Assembly: GCA_028681335.1 (NCBI GenBank)
Contig: JAQUIT010000008.1
Coordinates: 62,001-126,000, forward strand
Direction: 5' to 3'
Source of the DNA: Desulfuromonadaceae bacterium
GTDB taxonomy: Bacteria > Desulfobacterota > Desulfuromonadia > Geobacterales > Pseudopelobacteraceae
DNA length: 64,000 nt
Each line of letters starts with the position of its first letter. Position 1 is the stretch's first letter. Below the pieces are notes generated by a model. It saw only the letters and a list, made by a program, of their open reading frames with translations. It searched no databases and had not been told where the DNA came from. Positions 53,195-60,886 of this stretch are shown one piece after another. The translations under genes and the position numbers were made by a program.

Positions 53195-54809
53195 CTTGCC
53201 TGGTTATGCAACGAAAAAAAATGAGAGACCGATGAGCCTCAGCATGCCCAGCCCATGTGGGCTTTTGGCGTTCCACTTGCAAACCGTTGTGCCCGAGCAA
53301 AGGCTTGTCCCTGTCCAAGCGAAGGGTGAAGATGATTGGGAAGAAAGAAAGGCCCCGTTATACAAGAGGATGGTTCGGAGCTTCGGATTTGCGTTATGCC
53401 TCGGAGGAGTCGCAGGTTGTACAGTCGGACCTGATTTCAAGCGTCCTGATGCTCCGCAGGTATCAGGGTATACAACGACCCCTATTGCGGAGCAGACAGT
53501 CGCTAGCCCGGGGATTCTCGGCAATGAGCAGCGGCTTGTTACAGCGCAGGTACCTGTCAGCTGGTGGAAAGAACTAAACTCTGCCAAGCTCAACAGCTTG
53601 ATAGAACTCGCATTTAAAGCCAGTCCGACACTTTCGGCGGCACAGGCAACGTTACGCCAGGCAAAACAGAACTACGAGGCCCAGTCCGGCTCAACAGAGC
53701 TTCCACAGGTCAATGCAAAACTTGACGCCCAGCGCCAAGGCACCAACAGTGCGGCGATGGGCCTGCCGGGCGGTGAACGCACCTCCAACCTCTACAACGC
53801 CTCCGTTGCGGTCAGTTACGATCTTGATCTGGCCGGAGGCTCCCGCCGGGAGCTTGAAGCGCTGGCGGCGCAGATTGACTACCAGTCATTCCAGCTCGAA
53901 GGGGTACGGCTGGATCTGGCAGCAAACGTCGCCCTGGCCGCAATTTCCCAGGCGCAGTTGACTGAGCAAATTAAAGCGAGCAAAGAGATCCTGCGTGCGC
54001 AGCAAGAGCAGCTTGAAATCACACAAAAACGGCTCGATGCCGGCGCCGCTTCGGAGAACGAAGTCCTGGCGCTGCAAACTGAAGTCGAACAAACGCGGGC
54101 AGGTATTCCCGGACTGAACAATCGCCTGGAGCAGTCCCGCCATTTACTGGCCGTTCTGACGGGGCAGTTTCCCGGTGCGGCTGACGTGCAAAATTTCACG
54201 CTGGCGGATTTTTCCCTGCCGGCTGACTTGCCGCTGAGTGTCCCTTCAGAGCTGGTGCGCAGACGCCCAGACATCAGAGCGTCAGAGGCTCTGCTTCACG
54301 CGGCCAGTGCACAGTACGGCGTTGCCATTGCCAAGCTCTACCCGCAGTTGACCCTGACCGGCACCCTCGGATCGCAGGCTCTGACGACAGCCAGTCTCTT
54401 CGGCCCAGGCTCGCTGATCTGGAGTCTTGGCGGCCAACTGGCACAGCCCCTGTTCAATCCAGGTTTACGCTCCAACACCCGGGCAGCCGAAGCCGGCTTG
54501 GATGCCGCAGGTGCAAACTACAGGCAGACGGTGTTGCAGGCGTTGCGTAATGTGGCGGACGTCCTTCGCACGATCGAGAGTGACGCAGAGGCTCAGTTAT
54601 CACTGGTGACAGCCAACGAATCAGCGCAACAATCATTGGGGCTGATCCAGCAGCAATACGCTCTGGGCGCAGCCAGCTACTTGCAACTGCTCCAGGCTCA
54701 ACAGCAAGCGCAGCAGGTCAGCATAAACGTTCTGGCGATCCAGGCTCAGCGACTGGTCAACACAGTCGCCTTGTACCAGGCAATGGGTGGCGACTGGGTG
54801 GAGCCATGA
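53181..54809 (+). CDS. TolC/NodT-type outer membrane efflux lipoprotein
   Basis: The protein has up to 542 residues. A lipobox LGGVAGC (about residues 73-79 of the long form) is followed by TVGPDFKRP, typical of NodT-family lipoproteins, and then two repeats of the outer-membrane factor domain. ALRNVADVLRTIESDAEA and LGAASYLQLLQAQQQ lie near the end. It forms the exit channel of the exporter. Two starts are possible: the ATG at 53181 has a good AAGGAG site but adds about 63 residues before the lipoprotein signal, while an ATG at 53370 begins directly at the signal but lacks a well-spaced ribosome site. The long leader could be a separate short frame coupled to the cytochrome stop. Confidence 0.88.
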   Translation: MSNFDLPGYATKKNERPMSLSMPSPCGLLAFHLQTVVPEQRLVPVQAKGEDDWEERKAPLYKRMVRSFGFALCLGGVAGCTVGPDFKRPDAPQVSGYTTTPIAEQTVASPGILGNEQRLVTAQVPVSWWKELNSAKLNSLIELAFKASPTLSAAQATLRQAKQNYEAQSGSTELPQVNAKLDAQRQGTNSAAMGLPGGERTSNLYNASVAVSYDLDLAGGSRRELEALAAQIDYQSFQLEGVRLDLAANVALAAISQAQLTEQIKASKEILRAQQEQLEITQKRLDAGAASENEVLALQTEVEQTRAGIPGLNNRLEQSRHLLAVLTGQFPGAADVQNFTLADFSLPADLPLSVPSELVRRRPDIRASEALLHAASAQYGVAIAKLYPQLTLTGTLGSQALTTASLFGPGSLIWSLGGQLAQPLFNPGLRSNTRAAEAGLDAAGANYRQTVLQALRNVADVLRTIESDAEAQLSLVTANESAQQSLGLIQQQYALGAASYLQLLQAQQQAQQVSINVLAIQAQRLVNTVALYQAMGGDWVEP

Positions 54810-54949
54810 GTTAAAGACACATACGGTAACTAACTTTCAGCTTGGCCGCATGAATAATGTGCAGTTCGAAATAGGTTCGAGCCGTTGCCTTGATTTCGGT
54901 GATATCTGCTTATTCGGTTTTTATAAATATGTTTTTATAAGGATTTGCT

Positions 54950-55474
54950 ATGGAAACAGGTCATCACCGGTTTAATTATCCAGAAACTGCACGCGCATTC
55001 ATGCGTAACCTTGCAAATCAGACTGAAGGCTCTGAGCAAATGTTGGAGTTGCTGGATGGATGTGACAAGGCACAAGCTGCATTGGTATATTTGTTTTTTA
55101 AAGAACGACAATATTATTGCGTGCTGCAAACTTATCATCTAAGAGGAGATCTTAATCAAGCGGAGAGTAAGGTCAAGCTAGATAATGCCTGGAATGAGCA
55201 CCGTCTAGCCTCAGAAGAGTTCCGGCTAACAAAAGAAAAGTTGAAGAACATAATCATTAAACTTGATATTGCAGATGCCGGCAGGATACCGACTGAAAGT
55301 GGGTGCAACGAGCGACTCTTACAACATGCGTCTTGCTCGTCTCTAACTAACTCAGTTGACAGTTGTTGGGGTGAGCTAGCTGCCTGTACCGCTCAGGTCA
55401 GCTCACCAAACCCCACACCATATTCAACTCACTCCGAAGCACAGATTTCCATTCCGGTGGATTCTATATTTTAA
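54950..55474 (+). CDS. Helical protein of unknown function
   Basis: This 174-residue protein starts METGHHRFNYPET with AAGGA 6 bases upstream. Its first 110 residues look helical (EQMLELLDGCDKAQAALVYLF, then charged heptads SKVKLDNAWNEHRLASEEFR). The rest is Ser/Cys-rich and disordered. No signal peptide or membrane helix. No family recognised. It lies 30 bases before the polyferredoxin gene on the same strand. Confidence 0.55.
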   Translation: METGHHRFNYPETARAFMRNLANQTEGSEQMLELLDGCDKAQAALVYLFFKERQYYCVLQTYHLRGDLNQAESKVKLDNAWNEHRLASEEFRLTKEKLKNIIIKLDIADAGRIPTESGCNERLLQHASCSSLTNSVDSCWGELAACTAQVSSPNPTPYSTHSEAQISIPVDSIF

Positions 55475-55503
55475 AGAAGTGGGTAAAGTCAGGACATATT
55501 AGC

Positions 55504-56472
55504 GTGAAAAACTACAAACTGCCGATAGTTACAACTTTTGTTGTTTTTATAACACTTGCCATGATTGAGCTTATGGTTAAGAAACCGCTGCTTTTACTGG
55601 ATAGATTTTCTCCGGGAGCTGGTTGGCTTCAGGTCATTCTGGTTTCCAGCTACGCCTTTGTCGTGGCGTATAACATGCACGATCCTGCAAAAACGGCTCT
55701 TTGGCGTCGGCGCACATGGCTGCTTTTTTCTACCGTATTTTTCGGTCAGTTGCTGCTTGGCTTGTTTGCTTCGCCAATCTTTCTGATGTCAGGCACTTTG
55801 CACTTACCGATTCCGGCCATGATTGTTGCGGCGCCATTGTACCGGGGCGAACCCTCGATGATGACGATACTCTTCCTTTCAACTATCGCTTTGTCGGGAC
55901 CGGCGTGGTGCAGTCATATCTGCTATTTTGGCGGAATAGACGCTCTTGTGGCTACAGGGAAAACACAAAAAAAAGTTATCAAAAATAAATTCAAAATAAA
56001 GCACGCCATATTAATCGTTGTGATAGCTGCAAGTTTGCTGTTCAGGCTCTGCGGAGTACCTCCCATATGGGCAGGTTCAGTGGCGTTTGGTTTTGGATTG
56101 GCGGGGGTGGCGGTAATATATTTGCTTTCGCGCAAACAGGGAAAAATGATGCATTGCATCATGTATTGCCCCATCGGTACTATCATTCAGTATGCCAAAA
56201 GGATTTCCCCTTTTCGGATGCGGATTGAGCAGAATTGTTCGGCTTGCGGACGTTGCTCTAATTCCTGCAAATACGATGCGTTGAACCGCGAAGACATTCT
56301 GAACCATAAGCCGGGGTTATCCTGCACGCTTTGCGGAGATTGCATTACCTCATGTCATAGCAGTTCAATTAAATATAAGTTCTTAAACCTTCCTAGCGCT
56401 TTCTCGCGAAATGCGTGGCTATCTGTTTCAATTGCCCTGCATGCAATTACTCTTGCTCTGGCTAGAATATAA
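55504..56472 (+). CDS. Membrane-bound polyferredoxin (NapH/NosR-C-like)
   Basis: This 322-residue protein has about five membrane helices (starting 8-25 and 42-60). A CMYCPIGT motif near 219 is followed by two [4Fe-4S] motifs: CSACGRCSNSCKYDAL near 243-258 and CTLCGDCITSCHSS near 279-292. This is the NapH/NosR/YccM type that passes electrons from quinols to periplasmic reductases. The start is a GTG at 55504 with AGGA 9 bases upstream. With nrfA nearby and no nrfH gene in sight, it could feed the nitrite reductase; this is an inference. Confidence 0.85.
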   Translation: MKNYKLPIVTTFVVFITLAMIELMVKKPLLLLDRFSPGAGWLQVILVSSYAFVVAYNMHDPAKTALWRRRTWLLFSTVFFGQLLLGLFASPIFLMSGTLHLPIPAMIVAAPLYRGEPSMMTILFLSTIALSGPAWCSHICYFGGIDALVATGKTQKKVIKNKFKIKHAILIVVIAASLLFRLCGVPPIWAGSVAFGFGLAGVAVIYLLSRKQGKMMHCIMYCPIGTIIQYAKRISPFRMRIEQNCSACGRCSNSCKYDALNREDILNHKPGLSCTLCGDCITSCHSSSIKYKFLNLPSAFSRNAWLSVSIALHAITLALARI

Positions 56473-56679
56473 GCGCTGCCGAGACACCGCACCGTACGCA
56501 ATGCAAAGCTACGACCTTTGCAAATCCTCAGGGACAGCATCAGCCCGCTTGGGACAAGCAACCGTGGATGCTCGGCTGGGCCCGCCTGCCGCAATTCATA
56601 TTATGATTTACCACCATGTAAACACTCATTTATCTACTTTTACCGATCGGTCATACGTCTTGTATGCTTGACTGCTGCA

Positions 56680-56721
56680 ATGAGCGCCTCGCGGGTCCCC
56701 GTGGGGCGCTCATCTTTTTTT
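56680..56721 (+). terminator. Rho-independent terminator
   Basis: ATGAGCGCC (56680-56688) pairs perfectly with GGCGCTCAT (56705-56713), followed by CTTTTTTT. It lies about 200 bases after the polyferredoxin gene and just before the FNR-type promoter. Between 56473 and 56679 I see no other feature. Confidence 0.85.
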
Positions 56722-56749
56722 GTGTACTACACTCGTTTATGTTCTTTTA

Positions 56750-56791
56750 TTGATGTGGGTCAAAATACAAAATTGGCCAATGGCGTATCAT
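56750..56791 (+). promoter_or_regulatory. FNR/NNR-type box and class II-like promoter
   Basis: TTGATGTGGGTCAA (56750-56763) is a near-perfect CRP/FNR-family site (TTGAT-N4-GTCAA). TATCAT (56786-56791) lies 29.5 bp from its centre, the spacing expected for an activator bound at -41.5. It precedes the PAS, RIC, HD and nrfA genes, so low oxygen or NO/nitrite signals probably switch on this module. Confidence 0.7.
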
Positions 56792-56833
56792 ATAATTATC
56801 AGAACACACGACCAGCCACAAATTGGGGGAGAT

Positions 56834-57269
56834 ATGGACAGACTATTGATTCAAGCAGTTAATGATGCTCCGGATGCAATCCTCATTTCGGACCGGGCAG
56901 GAATTATCAGCTTTTGGAACAGCGGAGCAGAGCAACTGTTTGGGCACACCGCAGCTGAAGCTGTTGGCCAATCACTTGATCTGATTATTCCTGAAAATCT
57001 GCGGGGCCGCCACTGGGATGGATATGGCCGGGGTAATGGCAACGGGAGAAACGAAATATAAGACAGGTCTCCTCTCATCACCTGGAATTCGCAAAGACGG
57101 ATCCCGTATTTCGCTGGAATTCAGCATGGTGTTACTGCACGACGAGGCAGGCCAAATGCTGGGTTGTGCATCGATCATGCGGGATGTCACTGAACGATGG
57201 AAAAAGGAGAAGGAATTGAAAGAGAGATTGACTGTTTGTGAAACAAAACTGGCTGAAACACCTGCTTAG
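56834..57269 (+). pseudogene. PAS-domain sensor fragment with an apparent frameshift
   Basis: Two frames together encode one PAS domain. The first runs MDRLLIQAVNDAPDAILISD through GRHWDGYGRG and stops at 57061. The second resumes with GVMATGETKYKTGLL, GIRKDGSRISLEFSM and CASIMRDVTERWKKE, stopping at 57269. One extra base near 57020 separates them. The joined protein would have about 144 residues: a stand-alone PAS with a short coiled tail. GGGGGAGA lies just before the ATG. It may be a true mutation, a sequencing error or programmed. PAS domains often sense heme, flavin or NO; the partner is unknown. Confidence 0.75.
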
Positions 57270-57334
57270 GCTCCAAAGAAATGAGCCATATGACAAGCTA
57301 ACGCCAGCCCAGACTGATCCAGAGGAGAACACCA

Positions 57335-58063
57335 ATGCAAGAATCAACTCTTCAAGCGAATTACTCGCTACATACAACAATCGGTGAAATAGTTGCCTCC
57401 GATTATCGAACCGCCAAGGTCTTTGAGACTCACGGAATTGACTTTTGCTGTGGTGGCAAGGTTGCTCTATCAGCAATATGTCAGGAAAAAGGCATTAACC
57501 CTGACGCTTTGTTGCTGGAGATCGAAGAGATCAAAAGTGAACAGATTGATCGCAGCCAAAATTATACCTCGTGGGAACTCCCCTTCCTGGTGGATTACAT
57601 TGTCAGTACCCATCATGCATATCTCAAGGAAAACGACGTAAAAATTGCCACCTACGCTCGAAAGATTGCGGAAGTTCATGGTGCTAATCATCCCGAGGTG
57701 GTCGAGATCGCCACCATCTTCGAAAAGATAGCCACAGATATGGCAGCCCATCTCCGGGAAGAAGAAGAAGTTTTCTTCCCCGCGATAAAACGGGCCGATG
57801 CTAAAAGAAAAGCCGGCAATGCACCATCGGAGGGAGATTGCAATGTGATTAAGAATTCCCTTGAAAAACTCGGCCGCGAGCACGAGGAGATCGGCGATGC
57901 GATCCACGCAATTCGTCATCTGTCAAAGGATTATGCCATACCAAAAGACACGTGCAATACATTCATGATCACGTATCAAATGCTCAAAGAGTTTGAAGAC
58001 GATCTCCACAAACACGTCCACCTGGAGAACAACATCCTCTTCCCCAAAGCGTCACAACTTTAG
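57335..58063 (+). CDS. ric: Iron-sulfur cluster repair di-iron protein (RIC/ScdA/YtfE)
   Basis: This 242-residue protein has an N-terminal ScdA-type domain with THGIDFCCGGK near 33-43 and a hemerythrin-like four-helix domain. His ligands lie at ISTHHAYLKE near 93, MAAHLREEEEVFFP near 145, GREHEEI near 186 and DLHKHVHLENNILFP near 222. RIC proteins restore Fe-S clusters damaged by NO or oxygen and can reduce NO. GAGGAG lies 7 bases before the ATG. It is downstream of the FNR-type promoter and upstream of nrfA, fitting protection against NO from nitrite. Confidence 0.95.
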   Translation: MQESTLQANYSLHTTIGEIVASDYRTAKVFETHGIDFCCGGKVALSAICQEKGINPDALLLEIEEIKSEQIDRSQNYTSWELPFLVDYIVSTHHAYLKENDVKIATYARKIAEVHGANHPEVVEIATIFEKIATDMAAHLREEEEVFFPAIKRADAKRKAGNAPSEGDCNVIKNSLEKLGREHEEIGDAIHAIRHLSKDYAIPKDTCNTFMITYQMLKEFEDDLHKHVHLENNILFPKASQL

Positions 58064-58106
58064 AACCTTTACGATACCTCGGTAATTCTTCAGGGGCAGA
58101 ACAAAT

Positions 58107-58508
58107 ATGGATTATTTCAAAGCTAGAGTTGCAAAATTATTGGTGGATTACTTTCAAAATGATTTCCGAAGAATTTCGCATGCATTAGAGGTGCTAAAAC
58201 ACTCTGAATTTATTATGGAAAATGCCGAGTGCTGTGATTATGAGATTCTGGTTGCCTCTGCCCTTTTACACGATATCGGCATAAAACAATCTGAAGAGAT
58301 CCTTGGATATAATAATGGCAAGACCCAAGAGGAGTATGGTCCGCCGATTGCCGAAAAGCTGCTTAACAGCATCAGCTTCCCACAGGGTAAAATCTTTAAA
58401 GTATGCGAAATTATAGCTAATCATCATTCTCCTTCAAGGCATGATTATATTGAACTTAAAATCCTCAAAAAGGCTGACAGAATTGTGAACAAGCTGGAAG
58501 GCGACTGA
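58107..58508 (+). CDS. HD-domain phosphohydrolase-like protein
   Basis: The protein has 133 residues. A compact HD domain is shown by FRRISHALEVLKH near 25-36, ALLHDIGIK near 57-65 (the HD pair) and IIANHHSPS near 97-105. These supply metal ligands of a phosphohydrolase acting on nucleotides or similar. It stands between ric and nrfA, 43 and 45 bases from each, so it is probably cotranscribed. Stand-alone HD proteins beside respiratory genes are common, but their substrate is rarely known. Confidence 0.85.
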   Translation: MDYFKARVAKLLVDYFQNDFRRISHALEVLKHSEFIMENAECCDYEILVASALLHDIGIKQSEEILGYNNGKTQEEYGPPIAEKLLNSISFPQGKIFKVCEIIANHHSPSRHDYIELKILKKADRIVNKLEGD

Positions 58509-58553
58509 AAACGATTTTGCGGAGTAATGTACTCAAAACACAGGAGGTAAAAC

Positions 58554-60002
58554 ATGCAAATGAAGTATGCGAGAAGATGTATCGTTTTGGTTATGGTGGC
58601 AGCCGCGGCAATCTGGTCAGGGTGCTCGCCAAAGAATGTGGAGCCTTTGAAAACGGTAGCGATCGAAGATGGCATGATCGATCCCGCCGAGTGGGGCAAG
58701 GTATACCCGCTTCAGTATAAGCTCTGGAATCAGACTGGTGAACCAACTCCGGCAGGGAAGAGCAAATACAAGAAGGGTAATGATGTCGGGGGGCGTATCG
58801 ACAAGCTGGATGAGTACCCTTTTCTGGCGCTTCTCTATAACGGCTGGGGTATGGGTATAGAGTACACCGAGCCGCGGGGACACCAGCATATGATTCAGGA
58901 TCAGCTGGATGTCGATCCAGGCCGGTACAAGGCGGGGGGCTCCTGTCTGACCTGTAAGACCCCTTATGCTCCCATACTTGAGAAGCAGATGGGAAAGGCC
59001 TATTTCTCAACTCCATACAAAGAAGTGCTGGCTAAACTTCCGAAGGATATGCAGACTCAAGGTGTCGCCTGTATTGATTGCCACGATAGCAGAGGAATGA
59101 CTCTCAAGATTTCTCGTGGTTTCACGCTGGGAAAGGCACTCCAAAAAATTGGTGTGGACGAAACAAAGCTCACTACTCAGGAAAAACGGACCTTGGTCTG
59201 TGCCCAGTGTCATGTCAGCTACATGATCACCAAAGACAAAGAGATGCATTCGACGGACGTCGTCTTTCCTTGGAAAGATAGCAAAGTCGGCAATATAAGT
59301 ATCGAAAACATAATAACCCAGATCAAGAGTTCACCTGCAAACGCAGAGTGGACCCAGAGCGTCACAGGTTTCAAGTTAGGCTTTATTCGTCACCCCGAAT
59401 ATGAGCTCTTCTCAAACAACAGCCCGCATTGGGCAAACGGTGTAAGCTGTGCGGATTGCCATATGCCGACTATTTCTGCAGATGGTCAGAAAATTTCCGA
59501 TCACAGGATCATGAGCCCACTCAAAAATGATTTGGTCGCTTGTGCTGCCTGCCACACTGAGAAACCGCAAGAGCTCCGTGATAAGATTTTTGCTATCCAA
59601 GATAAGGCAATGATCGTGTACCTGAAGGCGGGCTATGCAACGGCAACAGACGCCAAGCTATTCGAGATGGCGAACAAGGTCGAGGCCTCCGGGAAAAAGA
59701 TTGATAAGAATCTCTACGCGCAGGCACGAGAGCAGTACGAGCAGGCATTGTATCGCGTCATATTCATCGGAGCAGAGAATTCTACCGGTTTCCATAACCC
59801 AAAAGAAACCATGCGTGTCTTGAACGATTCCTTAAAATATGCAGCATCTGCGGATGCACAGCTTCGCAAGCTGCTCGCGCAGGCTGGTGAAAAGGTGCCG
59901 GAAAAGATCGACCTTGAACTTTCAAAGTACACAAATAACCGCGGAGCAAAAAAAATCATGTTCAAACCTGAACATGAGATAAAGTCTCCTGAGGTGAAAT
60001 AG
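58554..60002 (+). CDS. nrfA: Pentaheme cytochrome c nitrite reductase
   Basis: This 482-residue protein has a signal or lipoprotein start (WSGCSPKN near 21-28) and five heme sites: CLTCK at 131-135 (the lysine-ligated catalytic heme), then CIDCH near 175, CAQCH near 219, CADCH near 300 and CAACH near 329. NrfA reduces nitrite to ammonium with six electrons in the periplasm, and can also reduce NO and hydroxylamine. AGGAGG lies 6 bases before the ATG. The usual quinol-oxidising partner NrfH is absent nearby. Length and heme order match ordinary NrfA; Geobacter-type NrfA may lack the calcium site, which I did not test. Confidence 0.97.
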   Translation: MQMKYARRCIVLVMVAAAAIWSGCSPKNVEPLKTVAIEDGMIDPAEWGKVYPLQYKLWNQTGEPTPAGKSKYKKGNDVGGRIDKLDEYPFLALLYNGWGMGIEYTEPRGHQHMIQDQLDVDPGRYKAGGSCLTCKTPYAPILEKQMGKAYFSTPYKEVLAKLPKDMQTQGVACIDCHDSRGMTLKISRGFTLGKALQKIGVDETKLTTQEKRTLVCAQCHVSYMITKDKEMHSTDVVFPWKDSKVGNISIENIITQIKSSPANAEWTQSVTGFKLGFIRHPEYELFSNNSPHWANGVSCADCHMPTISADGQKISDHRIMSPLKNDLVACAACHTEKPQELRDKIFAIQDKAMIVYLKAGYATATDAKLFEMANKVEASGKKIDKNLYAQAREQYEQALYRVIFIGAENSTGFHNPKETMRVLNDSLKYAASADAQLRKLLAQAGEKVPEKIDLELSKYTNNRGAKKIMFKPEHEIKSPEVK

Positions 60003-60010
60003 CTCAAGAA

Positions 60011-60046
60011 CCGGAGAGCGGTACATATCCGCTCTCCGGATTTTTC
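60011..60046 (+). terminator. Rho-independent terminator after nrfA
   Basis: CCGGAGAGCGG (60011-60021) pairs perfectly with CCGCTCTCCGG (60029-60039), followed by ATTTTTCC. It ends the nitrite/NO unit 9 bases after the stop codon. Confidence 0.92.
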
Positions 60047-60114
60047 CTCATGATTGAACTTCTCTGTTTACCAGTCAAACAATTAACCAACTATGCTTAC
60101 GGGAGTATATCGCC

Positions 60115-60750
60115 ATGGAAAAAACAAATGTTTTCAAAGCAAGCCTGTTAGGGATTTCCGCAATTTCTGCTTTATTTCTTGCTACCCCTAACTTTGCATT
60201 AGCACACTGTGACACCCTTGACGGACCGGTAATCCAGGATGCCAGAAAGGCTATTGAGGCCAAGGATATTACGCCTGTTCTCAAATGGGTAAAACAGCAT
60301 GATGAAAAGGCCGTTCGAGCCGCTTTCAAAAAGGTGCTTGCAGGCTCGGCAAAGAACCATGAAGCTGCTGAGAATTCCTTCTTCGCGACTCTTGTCAAAA
60401 TTCATCGCGCCGGCGAAGGTGCCCCATTCAGTGGCCTTAAGCCTGCCGGAGCGGTTGAACCGGCTGTTGCCGAAGCTGACAAGGCCTTGGCGAGCGGTTC
60501 ATCAGACGCTCTTGTGAAACTGGTCACTGACGATATTGCTGCCGGAATCAAGACGCGTTTTGAGCATGCAGCGGCTACTTACAAGCACAAGGATGAAAGC
60601 GTCGCTCTGGGACGGGAATTTGTCGAAGCATATGTTGCGTACACGCATTATGTTGAACGGCTTCATCAGGATGCAACCGGCAAAGACGCACATGGTGCGC
60701 ATGGCGAACACAACAAGCATAAAAAAGAACTGGACCACTCTAAACACTGA
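60115..60750 (+). CDS. His-rich exported protein of unknown function (DUF6448-like)
   Basis: This 211-residue protein has a signal peptide ending ALAHCDTLDG near 30-39, which leaves a His-Cys motif at the mature start. The body is helical with HDEKAVRAAFKKVLAG and AEADKALASGSSDALV, and FVEAYVAYTHYVERLHQ resembles a membrane-free helical bundle. The last 25 residues are His/Lys-rich (HGAHGEHNKHKKELDHSKH), suggesting metal binding. GGGAG lies 9 bases before the ATG. I recall this family near nrfA in related genomes. A metal or heme role is likely; no reaction can be named. Confidence 0.75.
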   Translation: MEKTNVFKASLLGISAISALFLATPNFALAHCDTLDGPVIQDARKAIEAKDITPVLKWVKQHDEKAVRAAFKKVLAGSAKNHEAAENSFFATLVKIHRAGEGAPFSGLKPAGAVEPAVAEADKALASGSSDALVKLVTDDIAAGIKTRFEHAAATYKHKDESVALGREFVEAYVAYTHYVERLHQDATGKDAHGAHGEHNKHKKELDHSKH

Positions 60751-60886
60751 ATGCTGCGCATAACAGGCTGATAATCAGCTGATATTGTGTCCGGAAAGTT
60801 CGGATGAGATACCAGCTGATTTGCAGTGCAGCAGGGAAAAAACTTCAGGATGAGCAGGACATAATTCAGTGTCAGAGAGGATTTTC

